NCBI GenBank assembly: GCA_004794655.1
Contig: SMMW01000575.1
Span: forward strand, 11,545,001-11,609,000
Length of the DNA stretch: 64,000 nt
Reading direction: 5' to 3'
Source of the DNA: Marisa cornuarietis
Taxonomy: Eukaryota > Mollusca > Gastropoda > Architaenioglossa > Ampullariidae
Position 1 is the first letter of the stretch, and every line of letters begins with the position of its first letter. Below, in pieces: positions 25,801 to 39,449 of the stretch. The position numbers and the translations under genes are program-made. Under the pieces are notes generated by a model that worked only from the letters and a program-made list of their open reading frames with translations, searched no databases and had not been told where the DNA came from.

Positions 25801-27643
25801 GCACCTGATTTGTGGCCATCAGTGTTCTTAGTTTGTGATGTATTCTAATTTTTGAAAAACAGTTGAAAGATCTATTACAGTAACTCTTCTATCCCACTCA
25901 TTATAATTCAGTGGTTATATACAGTGTCGTAAAAACTGGAACTGATTTCTGCTTTCTCCATTACTGCACAGGCATATAGCAGTGGAGTTGCTTCACACAG
26001 CACCCTGACCCTGGTCTTCTTCGGAGCAGCACTTCCATGTTAACAAACATTTCACTAATGTTTGGCTTTATGTCTGTAAGCCCACCCTATCTAGCACAAA
26101 TCATATGATTTAAAAATATAATTTTGATACATTTTATTTACATCGCTGGTTGCACACAATAGCTTAACCACTTTTTACTCACCTCGGCAACTTTGTCGAT
26201 CAACTTCATCGCGTGTATTCATGTAACCAGAAGTGCAAAACCCCAGCTTCTCCTGGGTAGACCGAAGTTGCACCCTCTAGACAAGCAAAATGTGCGAGTA
26301 CTGCTGATGTGATTAGTCTTGTGAAGAGTGTCCTTCGCCAGAGCAAGCGTGAAGTCGTCGACCAGCTTTCCAAGGCAGTCAGGTACATGCCACACGGCAT
26401 GTGGGTACAATACAGTCCTGCCCATGGGAAGGGGAGGACCTCTAGCTCTGCGGTACCTGATAAACACCCGACCCTCCCGAAACATCTTGTAAATTAAATG
26501 GTCACAATTATTAACTAATAATAATTTTTTACAATGCAAGAATGAATTGTATCCATCTAAAGCTAACACAAATGTTCATCACCTACAGAAGCATAAATAC
26601 AGATGAAAACTATTTGAAAAATTATTTCTACTTTCTAATTTGCCTACAGTTAGTTGTTACTTAATTTTTTCATTTCAGCAGATCTCCTGCTATTTTTTTG
26701 CATACGGATATGAAGCAGTAGATCAATTCGTGAAATTACCGATGCATACGGCGGCGTCCTGTTATTAACCTAGGTGCCAAGTTTCATGAAGGGAGATAAA
26801 CGAATCCCTTTGTCTTGTTGGTTTAAAAAAGTGCAAAATAAAACACAACAGAGCCCGCCGCTGTAAAAATAGTCGGTAGCTGAGAGTTTATAGTTGACTT
26901 GCTGAACAAAATTTAACGGTCTCGATCGTTTTCAGAAGTCTGTATTGAGCTGTGTAACACGTGACTGATCTAAAAGACTGCTTATGTTAATATCACAGCA
27001 CAATGGCTTTTCCACAGCTTATTTACCCTTGTTGTCTCTTGTATACGCACTCTTGAGATCGTCCACTTACTAGAACATTCGTTGATAGTTAAAGACTTGT
27101 AGTTAAACTTTGGGCAACGTTTATATAAGAGCGTGTATGGGTACTAGCACTGAGGTGGAGGTCTGAATGAATGGCATGAAATTGCGAATCGTCGAAAAGT
27201 TGAAACAGCTTGTAGTTGGTGCAGCACACCAATGCCGCGGCTTCTTCCCCATCCTGACTTTGACCCTCGCCCACTCCCTTGTCTTGCCTTTCTCCTCTTG
27301 CTTCAGATCAACCGAAACTTCAGCGAGGGTCAAACTACGCGTCACTAGCGACGTATAGGCACTACCTCACTCGATCCACGCCGGCTTCTTCTCAATGCAC
27401 GCAGCGGTCTCTAGCCTTGTTATCTTTTCTCGGGTAATCTGTCTAAGGAACCGCCGGTATTTGCTAACTAGAGTTGCCACGACAACTAACTTTGTCGTGC
27501 ACGTCATCCACGTCACCGCTAAGAGTCTTTGATTTGTGGTGCTTGATGACCCACCAGACAGTCATACTCTCCCGCCAGTATGTCAGACAGGAAGAACACA
27601 CTTCTCCCCCAAATCTGTTGAGCAACAAGTTTTCATGGTAATA

Positions 27644-27680
27644 TGTGTGTGTGTGTGTGAGTAAGTAAGTAAGTAAGTAA
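27644..27680. repeat. (TG)n(AGTA)n microsatellite
   Basis: About eight TG units are followed by five AGTA units. Confidence 0.93.
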
Positions 27681-28118
27681 TGTACGCGTGAGCGCACAGT
27701 TCATTGTTTCAGTGAATGCCCCATGCAAAAGTCTAGACAGTAAGGAAAGTTCAGAAAATAAAACAAATAAAGATGCACACAGTAAGAACAAGTGATAAAA
27801 ATCTGCGTAGTTATGAATATAAAGAATAATAATAATGGTAGTTTACCTTAGACTGAGTGATTGTAAAGCAGAGAAAGTAGGGTGTTAATATTTAAATAGT
27901 GTTTGAAGTGTTAACAGAATCCTGAGAAATAAAAGCCTTATTTCCTGACCATATCAGTAAAAACCGCTTCAAACGGTACGATTTGCAATAAAATCATGGG
28001 CTGATGTGATAAATTGTATTATCACCAATTCAATCAACTTTATTGTCACATTTTTAATCACAACCTTACTTTGGTGTTTTATTATAAAAAAGGCAACGAA
28101 GAGTATCATATTTCTCTT

Positions 28119-28146
28119 TGTGTGTGTGTGTGTGTGTGGGTGTGTG
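28119..28146. repeat. Imperfect (TG)n microsatellite
   Basis: A TG tract with one GGG interruption. Confidence 0.9.
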
Positions 28147-30652
28147 AAAATTTAAGTTTTTTTTAATCCGTTTTGATCACATATCTTAAAGAGAAATCGA
28201 TCTGGTACCTGAACTCTCCTTCGGGCCATTGTTTTTGAGGAAAAACTGTCATGTAACTGTCTATTTATTAAAAATAATAAACACTAAAACTGATTTGAAA
28301 AATGAAGACCTCATGGATGCAAAAATTTGCAAGGTTGGACACATTTGAAGATCTCTGCTACTTCGTCCCCATCAGTGTTGAGAGCTAGCCTAACGCGGAG
28401 AGGTTTCACAGAAACGTGAACATTCCAAAGAAAAATAAGAAGCACGACAAAGCGATTGCTCTTATTCCTGGAAAGAAACGGAACGCTGAAGACTGTGAGC
28501 GCGAAAATGTTTTTTCCATTTTAATCAGCCAGCGAGTGCCTTTTCCTGTATTCGTCAATGGCGTCTAGTTTAGGGGCAGACAACTCTGGTGATTCGCAGA
28601 CTGACTACTCAGTGACTTAGGGACAGGGAATTCCCATAGCCCACGGAGAGACAACACTCCTTTTTTATCTGGCCGTACAGCTGCCATTTTCAGGCAGGAA
28701 ATGGAATACAAGTTCTGCAATTTCCATCTGGTCTCCTTGCTAGGGTAGAAGACTGTTGTTATTTGTAGTCTTCATGACAAAGTATTGGAACTTGGACTTG
28801 CACATGGGAGTAATGTAAAGGCAGAGGTCATGAATCCTGGATTTCATCCTCTAACCGCTTTTGGCAATAAGGGGAATAAACTAAGAAAACAACTTAAAAA
28901 AAAATAAGCGTGAAGGATGTGTTTGCTTGACTGCGTGCGCACTGACACTCTACCTTCGAGGAAAAAAGGGCGAAATAGAGAAAAAGCAACTTTCAGCGGT
29001 TTTCCCTTCAAATAAATTAGTAGTTTTTCCTAAATCAGTAAATGTTTGCCCCACATCAAAGCCGTCTGTCTATAAGAGATAAATATGTGAGTATAAAAGT
29101 TTCAAGTCTTGTTCTGTCCCCATTTCTTCTGTACCCATAGTCACCCGCAGACTCAAAATGTCTGCAGAAACGTGTTTTCTATCCGAGATTTTCTAAAGCT
29201 GTTGAAGTATCGCGATCCGTCCATCTTCTTTTCTAAAGATTCTTGCGCGCGTGTGTGAGTATGTGTTTTGTGTGTGGCGTGTGTTTTGTTTTCAGTCCTT
29301 GTTACTGACCGAATATATTATGCAAAGTTTATTGTACGTGTAATTTATATGCTCTCCTACCTTAATAAATGTTTAGGCTATTTTATGTTCGAGTGCATTA
29401 GTAGATTTTAATTTTTTAATTAATTACTAAATAATCAAGCCTTTCTTTGCTGGAGGTCAGCTATTCTTTACCTTCTAGATCCGACGCGAACTAAAGAGTA
29501 AATTCTGATACACTGATAGGTAGATCAGTAATAAATTAAGAGATTGTGTCTGTAAATAACGATAGCAGGGTATACAAAACATTTTCCCACCCCTAGACTA
29601 CAGGGAGCTGCAACAAAACAACAATAAACAGATCATGACTGGGCAAATGAAAAAGGCACCAACTAAATTACCTTGGTAAGTTATCTTGTTGAATCTGTGG
29701 ACAAAGAGTTCGTGAGAGCTGAGGTGAGGGATAAGCTTACTTCACTACCCTTTAAGGAAGGAAAAGGCAGATGACCGGAAGTGGGTGGAAATCAATATGA
29801 GCAAAGTCCATCGTGACTTAACCTGGTTAAGTTCAGTTCCGCCAGGCTCATTCAGCCTAATCCAGCTGAGATTGTCTCAAGCATTCCATTTAATTGTGAC
29901 CTATTCAGCTCGTTTGTGTCCGGATTCGTCTCCCGCAGTCCTGGCCACTCTAAACTGAGCCCACGTCAGTCGAGCTCAGTTCAGCCGATTGCTATGTGTG
30001 TCCAGCTCAAGCCCATGCTTGCTCAGTTTGGCTGCGTCCCGCAATATCAGTGTCCACTATCGCGCCGTCTTCCAATTGTTCTTCCCGAAGCCATCGTACG
30101 CTGCAATAGCTGCTTTCAAAAATAGCCACTAATTTTAGGGTAAAGATCTGAGTGTCTGGCCACTAGCCTCGGGATAGTCATCAGAGTGCTTGGACCATCT
30201 TCTTAGGATGGAGTGTGCCTGGCTTAGAGAGAGAGACAGACAGACAGAATATACTGACGTACGTTTTTTTCTTTTGCCCAAACGTTTTTAGGGGAAACAA
30301 GTCCCACAAAGAACTGCAAACATCTCAGGGCTTGCGGCTTCGCTTGTCGCCATGTAATCAGCCCTGGTCGCCGTGTTTTTGACCTAGGGCCGATCAGGTT
30401 GTTCTAGCTCTCGAGATGCCTCAGACAGCTAACTAGGCTTCTTTAAAAGAACGTGTTTGGCTGCAGATGCAATCAATAATACATGGTGTCTGGGAGAGGA
30501 CTCGTGGCATCTTCCAAAACTCTTTTTTTCTTCAGTGGTGCGCCAGCACGCGGGACCAAGGACCTTCATCAATAAATTAGTTTAATCTGGCTTGCAATTG
30601 GAAGCACTTGTATTTCTCGTTATTTTCACGGTGGAGTTGTCATGAGCTGTAA

Positions 30653-30730
30653 TCACACGTACCAGAAGAACAAGAACTGCAGGGCTGGCATTGCTAACGC
30701 GATGCTTACGAGATACAGAGGTTTTTCCAT
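30653..30730 (-). other. Leader-like hydrophobic mini-ORF
   Basis: This is a 25-codon minus-strand ORF, MEKPLYLVSIALAMPALQFL followed by FFWYV and TGA. It resembles the segment at 18936 in sequence and polarity, with GTTAGCAATGCCAGCCCTGC against GTTAGTTATTCTGGCCCTGC. It may be the same dispersed repeat. Confidence 0.25.
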
Positions 30731-33123
30731 ATGACTGTTTCCAAGGAAACTGCGACTGGCGGCGATAACATGAATAGCTTCAATAATAAGTCACTTACAG
30801 TTGGTGTATTCCTTCAGTCTAACCCTTCCGGCACATTAAACCTGGGGGTCCTATCGCGTGTACAACGTTACTTTACCGGATGTCTGAGCACCGTTCGGGA
30901 AGATCAAGCACATCAAACAAATTGAAGAATTAAAGGAATCTTAAACGTTTTTTAATTAATCCATTAACCATAGTAGTAAAGAATAGAGAACAGTAAAATA
31001 AACGTTCCTTTAAAAGATTTGATTTATTTTGAAATAAGTGGGGAATCTAAAGTAATATTAAAATCCATTGACCAAGGTAAAGCAATAAAAGATAGAGATA
31101 AGTAAAATTATTCATACTCAACTTAATATAATTATGTAAACAAAACTATTTCACTCAAGCGCAGTGTGATCTAAAAACTGCACTTCAGATGAATTTAACT
31201 GCCGCATTTCGAGGAATTCCACCCGTTAGGTTCGAAATCGATGAGATCATAATTTATTCTTTCATGCAATTAACGTTTTTTAATTTGTGCCGAGTCTTGA
31301 AGACTATCGAAATAAAGCGCTCTTTGGGAATAAATAATACTGTGCTATTTCTAAATAAATAATACTGTGCCTTTTGTAAATAAAAATTATGCAAAGTTTG
31401 CTGTAAATTTACGTTATTTTTAAATCAGGGGTCTTTGACTGTCTATTACAGACAGTAGGTATGAAAACCCTACCATCACAGATAAGGACAATTCAACTGC
31501 TAAGTCATCAACATGTTACTTTGCTCTAAGCGTTTCACATAAGTAAAGGTCGCGCAGCAAAATCGATTTAATCAAATAAGTCGTATTTTTAAGCAATCAC
31601 AAGTATTGTTAGAAATACCTCTAACTACATTCATGAGAATTCATTTTAAATCACTACATGATCCTCTTTGTTGCTATGTCTCTAATATAGTAGATTGAAC
31701 ACATTTTTTTGTGCTTACTTATCTGTCGATCCCTTAGCAATTTCGGTGACACTGTGTTTTCGCTGACCAAAGCCGAACGACTAATTAATGCCCATATCAT
31801 TAGATGACGTCACATCCGTGCTACATGGCACCACTTATAATGACCAAAGGTATAACAGATATCAGGAAATCACAGTCAGCTCGCGCATTTGACTTCACGA
31901 AGAACTTATGGTGCTAAAACGATTTTTCCGACAGATACTGGCAAACTGTTGCCATCTCCATTTTTTTCAGCAAACTAAACTATTTTATGTAGCCTCGTGA
32001 TTATTCCTCTACACGAAAATTAGTCATAGTAATTAATAATGTGTAATTAATGGTAGTCATAACTACCACATGTAGTTTGTCTTACGTGTACAATCTGCTT
32101 GTGTCGCCTATTTTATACTCTTTGCACCCTTACATCCTCAGTTCATGACCAGGAAGCAAACCCTCGGTCGACCTTTGAGAGACTTGCCAGCTGCTAAACT
32201 CTACAACCGCCAGAAGTGTTCTTTAAAGGTACCTTTAACATTTTGGGTTTTGTTTTGTTGTCTTGTTTTTGTTTGTTTTGTTGTTGTTTTTTTTTGTTTT
32301 TTGTTTTTTTTAATATTTTATTTTACTTTTTTTTCGTTTTAAAGGCTTTTCTCCGTTTTAGATCCCGTTTCTGTTTATTCTGACCTCGTTTTGAAATAGA
32401 AGTAATTTGTGAAGGCCACCAAGGGTCGTGATGGAACTCATTAATAGTAGCCGAGTTCACGTGCCGCAGGGAACACTAAATGCTGTGTCAGGCCGGGCGA
32501 AGGCTGAATGTACCATAGCCACACGCTCCCGATCGCCCATATTGGCAGATATACGGTACGACAAAATCTGATCAAAACTTGTGATTCCGCAAGCTCTCAG
32601 ACGTCTTGCGATAAGGCTAGTCTGGTGGGAGACTATGCAATTTACTGGAGTAGTGCGCTATGGCATGCCCTCGTTGCCACCACAGTGGAATCAATAGCAA
32701 ATCAAAGTTAAACACGCCCTCACCCCCTTCATCTTCCACTGCCTCCCTCTCTGTTCTTTCTTTCTGTCTGTTTCTTTTCCTCTATTTCCCCTCTTTTGCT
32801 CTTTCGCTCGCTCGTTCTGCATTTTCACTCTTTTTGTGTAAAAGCCAGTTAAAGATTTAACAAGAATTACAAATTGGTACATCGACTTCAAAAAGCACTT
32901 TCACACTTCTAGTATCGTATTACGATCGGCTTTGTTACAACTATAAAGAAGCGTTTAACATGACATGATCTTCATTAGCACTGAAAGAATTGTTTATAGC
33001 AGGAATTTTACGATGCAAGATAAGCAGTCGTGAACAAAGGTTACTCATAACATCATAGGTTTAGTCAGAAGTAAGTAAATTGAACTTTGCTTTCTAAGAC
33101 CTTTGAGAAGCAATAAATACAAA

Positions 33124-33126
33124 CAC

Positions 33127-33159
<33 letters not shown>

Positions 33160-33172
33160 CACACACGCACGT
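33124..33172. repeat. (ACGC)n(AC)n microsatellite
   Basis: ACGC units grade into a pure AC tract. Confidence 0.93.
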
Positions 33173-35502
33173 GCTTAGTTACTCGTGACTTAGGTTCTCG
33201 ATACGATGTAGGCAATTTTCGTTGCTACACATGAGTTTTATTGTAATCGTAACTACACAATAGACAATTGCTTCCAAAATGAGGGATGAAAAAAAGAACT
33301 TTAGATTTAGCGTAAAATATAAGAAGTGAGATACAAAATATACATTGACGAGACTTTTATGTTTGTTTGTTTGTTTGTTTTTGTTTGCTAAAGTGACTAG
33401 AAATGCGGTTGAGATTTTTATGGTCACATATTATGACAACATTCATAGTGTATAGAAATTATTTTCTGTCTTGTTTTTCTCTCTTTCTCTTTGTGCTTGT
33501 CACTGATTAAGCAAGTTTATTGACGATGTCTGCGGGTCATGGCACTACTGAAGTAATGGAGGACGAACATCAGCAGATAGCAGTCCCTCCCGACACAAAC
33601 TGCTCCATGGTACAAACATCGATTCCTCTAGGGGTCACTGCTGTCTCCGTGACAAGGAAAGACAACCCATGTGGCACCATCTGCTCTCTCTAGTCTCCAT
33701 TACTCCTTTAAACTACCTTCTCTTTCATGTGCACATACACATGTTTATAAACGTATAAATAGATATAAGCGCGCAAGTACTTACGCACGCGCAGAGGTCA
33801 CGCGCACGCAAGCATCTGCTCTCTGCCTCCTATTCTTTTGCTAACTTTGATAGGCAAGGGAAGTCGTTATAATGCTTGGCTAACCAGAGAAGGAGTGTCC
33901 ATATGAAGGAGAAAAGAGAGAAAGATTTTGTGTGCGTGCTTGCATGCGCGCGCGTGTCTGCCCACCCTGCATGCTTATGTGTGTACAAGACAGCGCAGGC
34001 GCTAAGCTAAAGAACAAGTTTCAGAACTGAATTTCGCGACGTCAGGGAATCAACGGAAGCAAACTTCCTGAGCAATAGGGTGGCATCTTCAGGCAGCCAT
34101 AATATAAAGGCCTTAGGGCCTTTGCTGAAGCCTACAGGAGAAGAATTCGTACACCGCGCAAAAAAAAACAACATATGTCGTATCAGGTCCGACAGATTCA
34201 AAGAAAGAGAAGTAAAGATCTAATCTGTGACCAGCCTTTTCTTTTCTTGCTTTATAATTATTCTTCGTTCAGCTAAAAGTGGAAAAAAGTGAAAAACTAG
34301 GGGCTAAAGGAGATGCTGGGTTGGATCTCTGTCAGTCGAGCCCGGCGAAAGCGAGAGTTCGCTGATGAGTATTGTCTCTTGCTTTCAGGGTCTCCCGTTC
34401 CGTTCTCGATTTTCGCAACAACTTCTGCCTCAAGACGCTGAAAACTTCTTCCCAAATGAAAGCCGGATTTACAAATGAAAAAGAACGAGATCCCTAATGT
34501 TTCGTTTAATTTCGGGATTGGAACGATATTTTCCTACTTCTACCAATCTTTTAACATGATAAAATGGAACCGAACTCTTGTGTGCAAGAAACCACAGAAA
34601 ATGCCCAGAAACAATAGAAAACATAATTATTTGATGGGCAAAGGTCTGTGTGTGGTAGCGGTGGTAGTAAGAGAAACTTAGGACTGACGAAAAGAGAAGA
34701 CAGTGGAAACAACCAAAATTGATAACTAGAATGAAGTCGACCCTTGGTCTAACACAAGTGGAGGATGAGCTGACCAGACCTCTGCGTGTAGATGACAGAA
34801 TAAAAACACGTGGCACAGCGGTGGTTCCCGTATCGATTGCCTGGCTCAGCACGACCGCCGCCAGTTGCCCACTGTTAATTTCCTGCTAGGACAAAGTCAG
34901 CGCGGAGGATAGGCCTCGTCTCCGCGGCCCTTAACCCCTCAGATTACCAGGGAAAATGCTGCGCCAGTTTTATTTGTCCTGATCTTTGATTTGATGTTGA
35001 TGAGGGGCTTTGCGCATAGTTTTAGAACTCACTTTAGGAGGAGGAGGAGGACTAGCTGGTGGTGGTGATGGTGGAAGGACTCGGTAGTCTTGACAACAAC
35101 AGTTTTCTGTCGTCTGCGGATCTGCCTACAGATGTGGCTGCAGGTCCGAGAGCACTGAAGACGTGGGTAGTGTGTTTCATGAGCTTCCTGTATCGTTTGA
35201 CCTGTCCGCCATACAACACCGTAGCCTTCTTGACTCCTGGATGTGGGTGCAGTATTATGTTAGTCGATAAAAACGCTTCCTTTCCATTGCTATTCAAGTC
35301 AGTCAAACTGCTGGCAGAATCTTTTGAATGATACGGAGTGCAAGGTACTTGACATCTGGCCTCGGCAACTCTTCCAAACAACACAGTCTGTATGCGTGCA
35401 CACATTTATTTGTCATCGCCAATAAAAAGAAAACCTTTTTTTAATTCCACAGCTATGCGCTAAGCAGTTGGAGCTATTGTAACGAAACATATTGTAGTGT
35501 AA

Positions 35503-35579
35503 TTGTGTGCCATGCCTTTTTCCTCATGTGCACATCTAGAAGTTTTGTGTGCCATGCCTTCTTCATGTGCACATCTAGA
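35503..35579. repeat. Imperfect direct duplication, period 42 bp
   Basis: TTGTGTGCCATGCCTT and TCATGTGCACATCTAGA occur together at 35503-35540 and again at 35545-35579. Confidence 0.85.
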
Positions 35580-35839
35580 CGCTTAAGACCAACAAACAGC
35601 TGCATAATAATTATCCTTTGGCCTGTGCTCCATAGATAAGTATCATAATTTTATTGATAATATTTATCCAAACATTTATCATATTTTATTATAATCTATA
35701 GCTAAACGGGGGTGAAAGCCGAAGTGTATCTATAAACATAAATGATCAGGTGAACTCTGATGCAAGCTCAGCCTAGAAATGAAAAACTTACCGCCTTTGC
35801 CTTGCGCTTTGTTTTTAGAGGATTTTAAGTCCTGTCCGC

Positions 35840-36985
35840 TCTAGAACGTTAATGGTTGATGATCTTTATGGAGTGATGCTACTACTGTTGAAGTTTCCAA
35901 GGATGATGTAGAAAATTTATACCAAATATCCTTACTTTTGTATGCTGATGACACTCTAATATGTTTTGAATCTGAACACATACAGAATGCGCTTGGTGCT
36001 GTCAACATATTGCACCAAAAGGCATTTGTGTCTTGGTTCGAAGAAAATTAAGATTGTCTTCTCAAAAGGGAAAATATACAAACTACTGTACTTGTTTTCA
36101 AGTTTTGGTGAGGAGAAGAATTGGAGTGTTAAGCTACATCACGACAAAGCAGCCTGAACTGTAAACAAGTTGAAGGGGGTAGGGAATGTTGAACTAGTGT
36201 TTGTTTTGTTATCTTTTGGTGTTAAACTCAATTATAACAATAAATTTATCAGTGGATCAAAAGAATCTATGTGTACATGTCGAAAACATTCACTTCCAGC
36301 AGATATACAGATGGATCTATTTAATGATACGGTTGCCTCTGCATCATTGTATGGCTGTGAAGTGTGGAGCTTTGGTTCTACAACATTGCAACTGCATTAT
36401 TATATGTATGGCTTTATACTAAGAATGAAAACACTCAACACAATGATACTTTGTGAGTTAGGTAGGTTTCCACTAGATGTTATTGCAAAAATTAGTTTTT
36501 GGTATAAATTGGTTTTTCCTTCTAATGTACACCAGTTTCCTAGTATTGGTTTACCTTCAAAGTGTATTTGAAAATAATAGAACTCTTTTAGGTCAGATTA
36601 CTGAAATTAAAGAATTTTTTAATAGTTTAGGGCTGTACTAGGTTTGGGACCACAGAAGAATTTGAAAATTTCTCCCCACGTTATTCACATATAAGGTTAT
36701 GTAAAAAAGTGGTTCTGTGAATTGTATGAGACAAATATGTATTGGAATTACAGTTATAAAGCATATTTCTCACGTAAAACCTTTTTCATCTGTTATATTA
36801 AAGGACTGTGTTTCATATTTTAAGTTTAGAACTTTAAATATTAATCTACTGAGAGGTTTTGCAGTATATCAAGATCATAACCTCACTGTACTAAATGTAA
36901 AGCCTGTGATATTTGAGAAGAATTTCACTATATCTTAGTCTGTGATTACTTCAAGACTGAAGGAAAAGATTAATTCCTGAATTTT
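35840..36985 (+). mobile_element. Decayed LINE, RT palm to C-terminus
   Basis: From about 35870 the + strand reads DDVENLYQISLLLYADDTLICFE, with an intact YADD box. Damaged thumb sequence follows, then ADIQMDLFNDTVASASLYGCEVWSF and ILCELGRFPLDVIAKISFWYKLV (36293-36520). A C-terminal part resembling FKFRTLNINL (around 36810-36850) comes after it. Frameshifts and stops are many, and A+T content is high. The CEVW...ELGRFPL wording is shared with LINEs common in molluscs and cnidarians, but I do not place the clade. A short stretch at 36125-36175 is foreign and looks like a SINE fragment. No 3' tail or duplication is visible. Confidence 0.8.
36125..36175 (-). repeat. SINE fragment inside the decayed LINE
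   Basis: About 50 bp reading TTAAGCTACATCACGACAAA, then GCAGCC and CTGTAAAC, aligns by eye with 63213-63258 (CTATATCACGGCAAGGCAGCC...CTGTAAACAG), the body of the tRNA-headed SINE at 63.2 kb. It interrupts the reverse transcriptase thumb coding region. Confidence 0.5.
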
Positions 36986-39449
36986 ATTTAAATATCCTAA
37001 TATATTTTACACTCTTCTTCTCCACTAAAAACGTGCACCGAGGAAAAAATAAGTATTCACAGAACACGCATATTTGTAAAGCAGAAGAGGCTGTTAAATT
37101 TAACTCCACTAGGATATTTAGTTTAAAATTTATAAAATTATTTTGTAATACTTTTGATACCTGATTTTGATAACTTAAGCCATGTTAATGCTGTACTGAT
37201 ATTACTAACATTATTGCTATCCTTATTTTCAGTATAATTATTATGTTTTCTTTTTGTTGTATAAAACCGTCTTATATTTACTTATGCTCTATACGAGGAC
37301 CTTATGTTGGGTCAACTGCTTTTCGTGTAAAACCTCTCAAACGCGTAACGAATAAAACTAATGTCTACAGACGAAGAGGAGGCAAAAAGGAGGAAGTGAG
37401 AAGGATGAACAGAAAGATGGAAGCAAGAATTTGTGAGAGGCGGGAGGGGGAAGAAGAGAGGTAAAGATTGACTTTTCCGATGATTATGCCAACGAGGCAG
37501 CACAGACCGGTTGCGAGGTTTCGCGGCCACACAATGTTTTGTTGTCACTGCTGCCATGTTTATTCTCCCGAACAGAAAAGGGTTTCGGAGAACATAAATT
37601 AGGTTTCCCTGTCACCATTAAGGCAAGGCGAGGAGCAGGGGCTTGCCTGACACGTCCGTGACTTCCTCGTCATACTGCCACGCTTTGAATGCTGGGAGCC
37701 GGAAAGCGACAGGCTGCACGCTGCATGTAAATTTGCTGCGGCTTTTCTGAGATATTTAAACATCGCCCACGACGGAGATGCGTTGCGTAAACTTGGCCAG
37801 AATACCCGCTTTTTTGAGAGGGGGGAGGGGTTAGGGATCGATACTTTTGCAGCTCGACCGTTTCCGGTGGGGTTTTTCTTTCTTTTCTTCTTCAACAACT
37901 TCGGGGGATCAAATAAGAAAAAAAAGTGCGCAGTAGTCATTAACACACGCCCGCAACAGAAGTATCCGGCTCATACACCTTTGTTGAAAAGTTACAACTC
38001 AGATTCACACGTGTGAAAAGACAGATAGACAAAGCAGACAGACCACGAACTGAGAAGAAATCATTCAAGCACATGCACGCAAACACACATACAGAGAAAA
38101 ATTACTGACCGAAGGCCAGGCAAGCATCCAGACATGAGTAAAAAAAAAGTTCTTTCTTACAGAGAGCGGCAGAAGACAGACGAGACACACGCATGACCTT
38201 TCTGTAGGATACAGGACTTTACCTTCTGATTGCATGCTTTATTAGAGTGCACTTACAGAATGAAAAGACACGAATATACATTTTGTGTCTGTTCTTTATG
38301 TGTGTGTGCGCGCGCGCGCGTGTGTGTGCGTGTGTGTGAACTCGCGAGCGCGTTTCTTCGGCATCTTATAGATGACCAGTCCCTGCCTGGCCACTCGGTG
38401 TCATGTCTTCGCTAAGCCAGCCTATTTGGGGCGCTCATTTCCTTGCCGCGTTGCACCGATTTGGCAGCAGGCTTTCTTTCTTAAATATACTCTCACCTCA
38501 CCAGACTGCTGTGCAGCTCACTTTTTATTTCTGTCATAAAACTTCCAGCCACTGTCCACCCTGTTCGTTACCACACCCACACTGCATTCACCTTCGCCTG
38601 TGACTTACTTGTGTGGTTTTCCAGAGGGTGCCAGTATTAAGATGGCATGTGTATCGAAGAATTTATGATATTATCATTTCCACTCAGACTTTACCGGGTG
38701 ACAAAGAAAAATAAATAAATAAAAACCAAAGAAAAAATCACGTGTCAGTGTCACATGACTTATCTCTTTTTCTGCATCACTGTTTTTTTTTAAGCCCCGT
38801 TATTTTAGCTTATCTGTTCTTAGTTCTCCTTTCCATCTATTATTGCTGTAGCCTATGTTACCAGTTCTACCATCTTCGAGGGATAGCAGGGTCACGTGGT
38901 TAAATCTGTGGGAGTCACGGCATCACCACGTTGCGGCCTACATACTAGTCGATAAGAAGGGGAAGACAATGCGTACCAAAGGGAGATAAGTCATTCATCC
39001 TATTATTTTGACTTTTTTCGTAATATCAATAATGCAAGTTGTACCTACTTCAGCATCATTTGATGCAATGAGTCTGTTAGTCGCCAACGTCATTTCTTTA
39101 CTCTTTATAATCACATGGAATCACTTTCAGTACCTGTGCTCAAAGAAAATTAGTATTATTACTAATCGGATAACATATCTGTCAAAATATAACTGCATTG
39201 GTAGTCAACGGCTTAACACAGTCCCTGTCAGCTCAGTATGCAATGCAACCTTAAAGGTGGCGCTATTTAAGTGGTTCGTAGAGGAAGCTGCTAGAACTGG
39301 ATAGCGACTTAACAGTTGATTAATTAGCAGCACATCATTTTGTGTCTCTCGAAAAACAAAGTATGCAAAGGTGACTGTTATGATTAAAAATAATATCTTT
39401 TCTTTCTCAACTTTGTCGCTCGCTCTTATAATCACGAATCGTCTAGTGA
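36986..39449. other. Noncoding, no recognised gene
   Basis: 37370-37470 is purine-rich. 37490-37830 is relatively GC-rich without a supported gene. Nothing else is seen. Confidence 0.45.
38307..38338. repeat. (TG)n(CG)n microsatellite
   Basis: TG tracts flank a five-unit CG core, which is potential Z-DNA. Confidence 0.88.

Larger units (their letters stand above)
25801..35502. other. Long noncoding stretch
   Basis: It holds microsatellites near 27.65, 28.12 and 33.13 kb, a pair of AATAAATAATACTGTGC words at 31329-31372, and T-rich low complexity at 32240-32340. Frames at 26219-26569 (-), 27121-27345 (-) and 35052-35405 (-) show no motif I know. Confidence 0.45.

Noticed and set aside
35052..35405. 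117-codon minus-strand frame and the opposite 90-codon frame
   Set aside because: Both strands are open over the same interval with no motif, so neither can be preferred.
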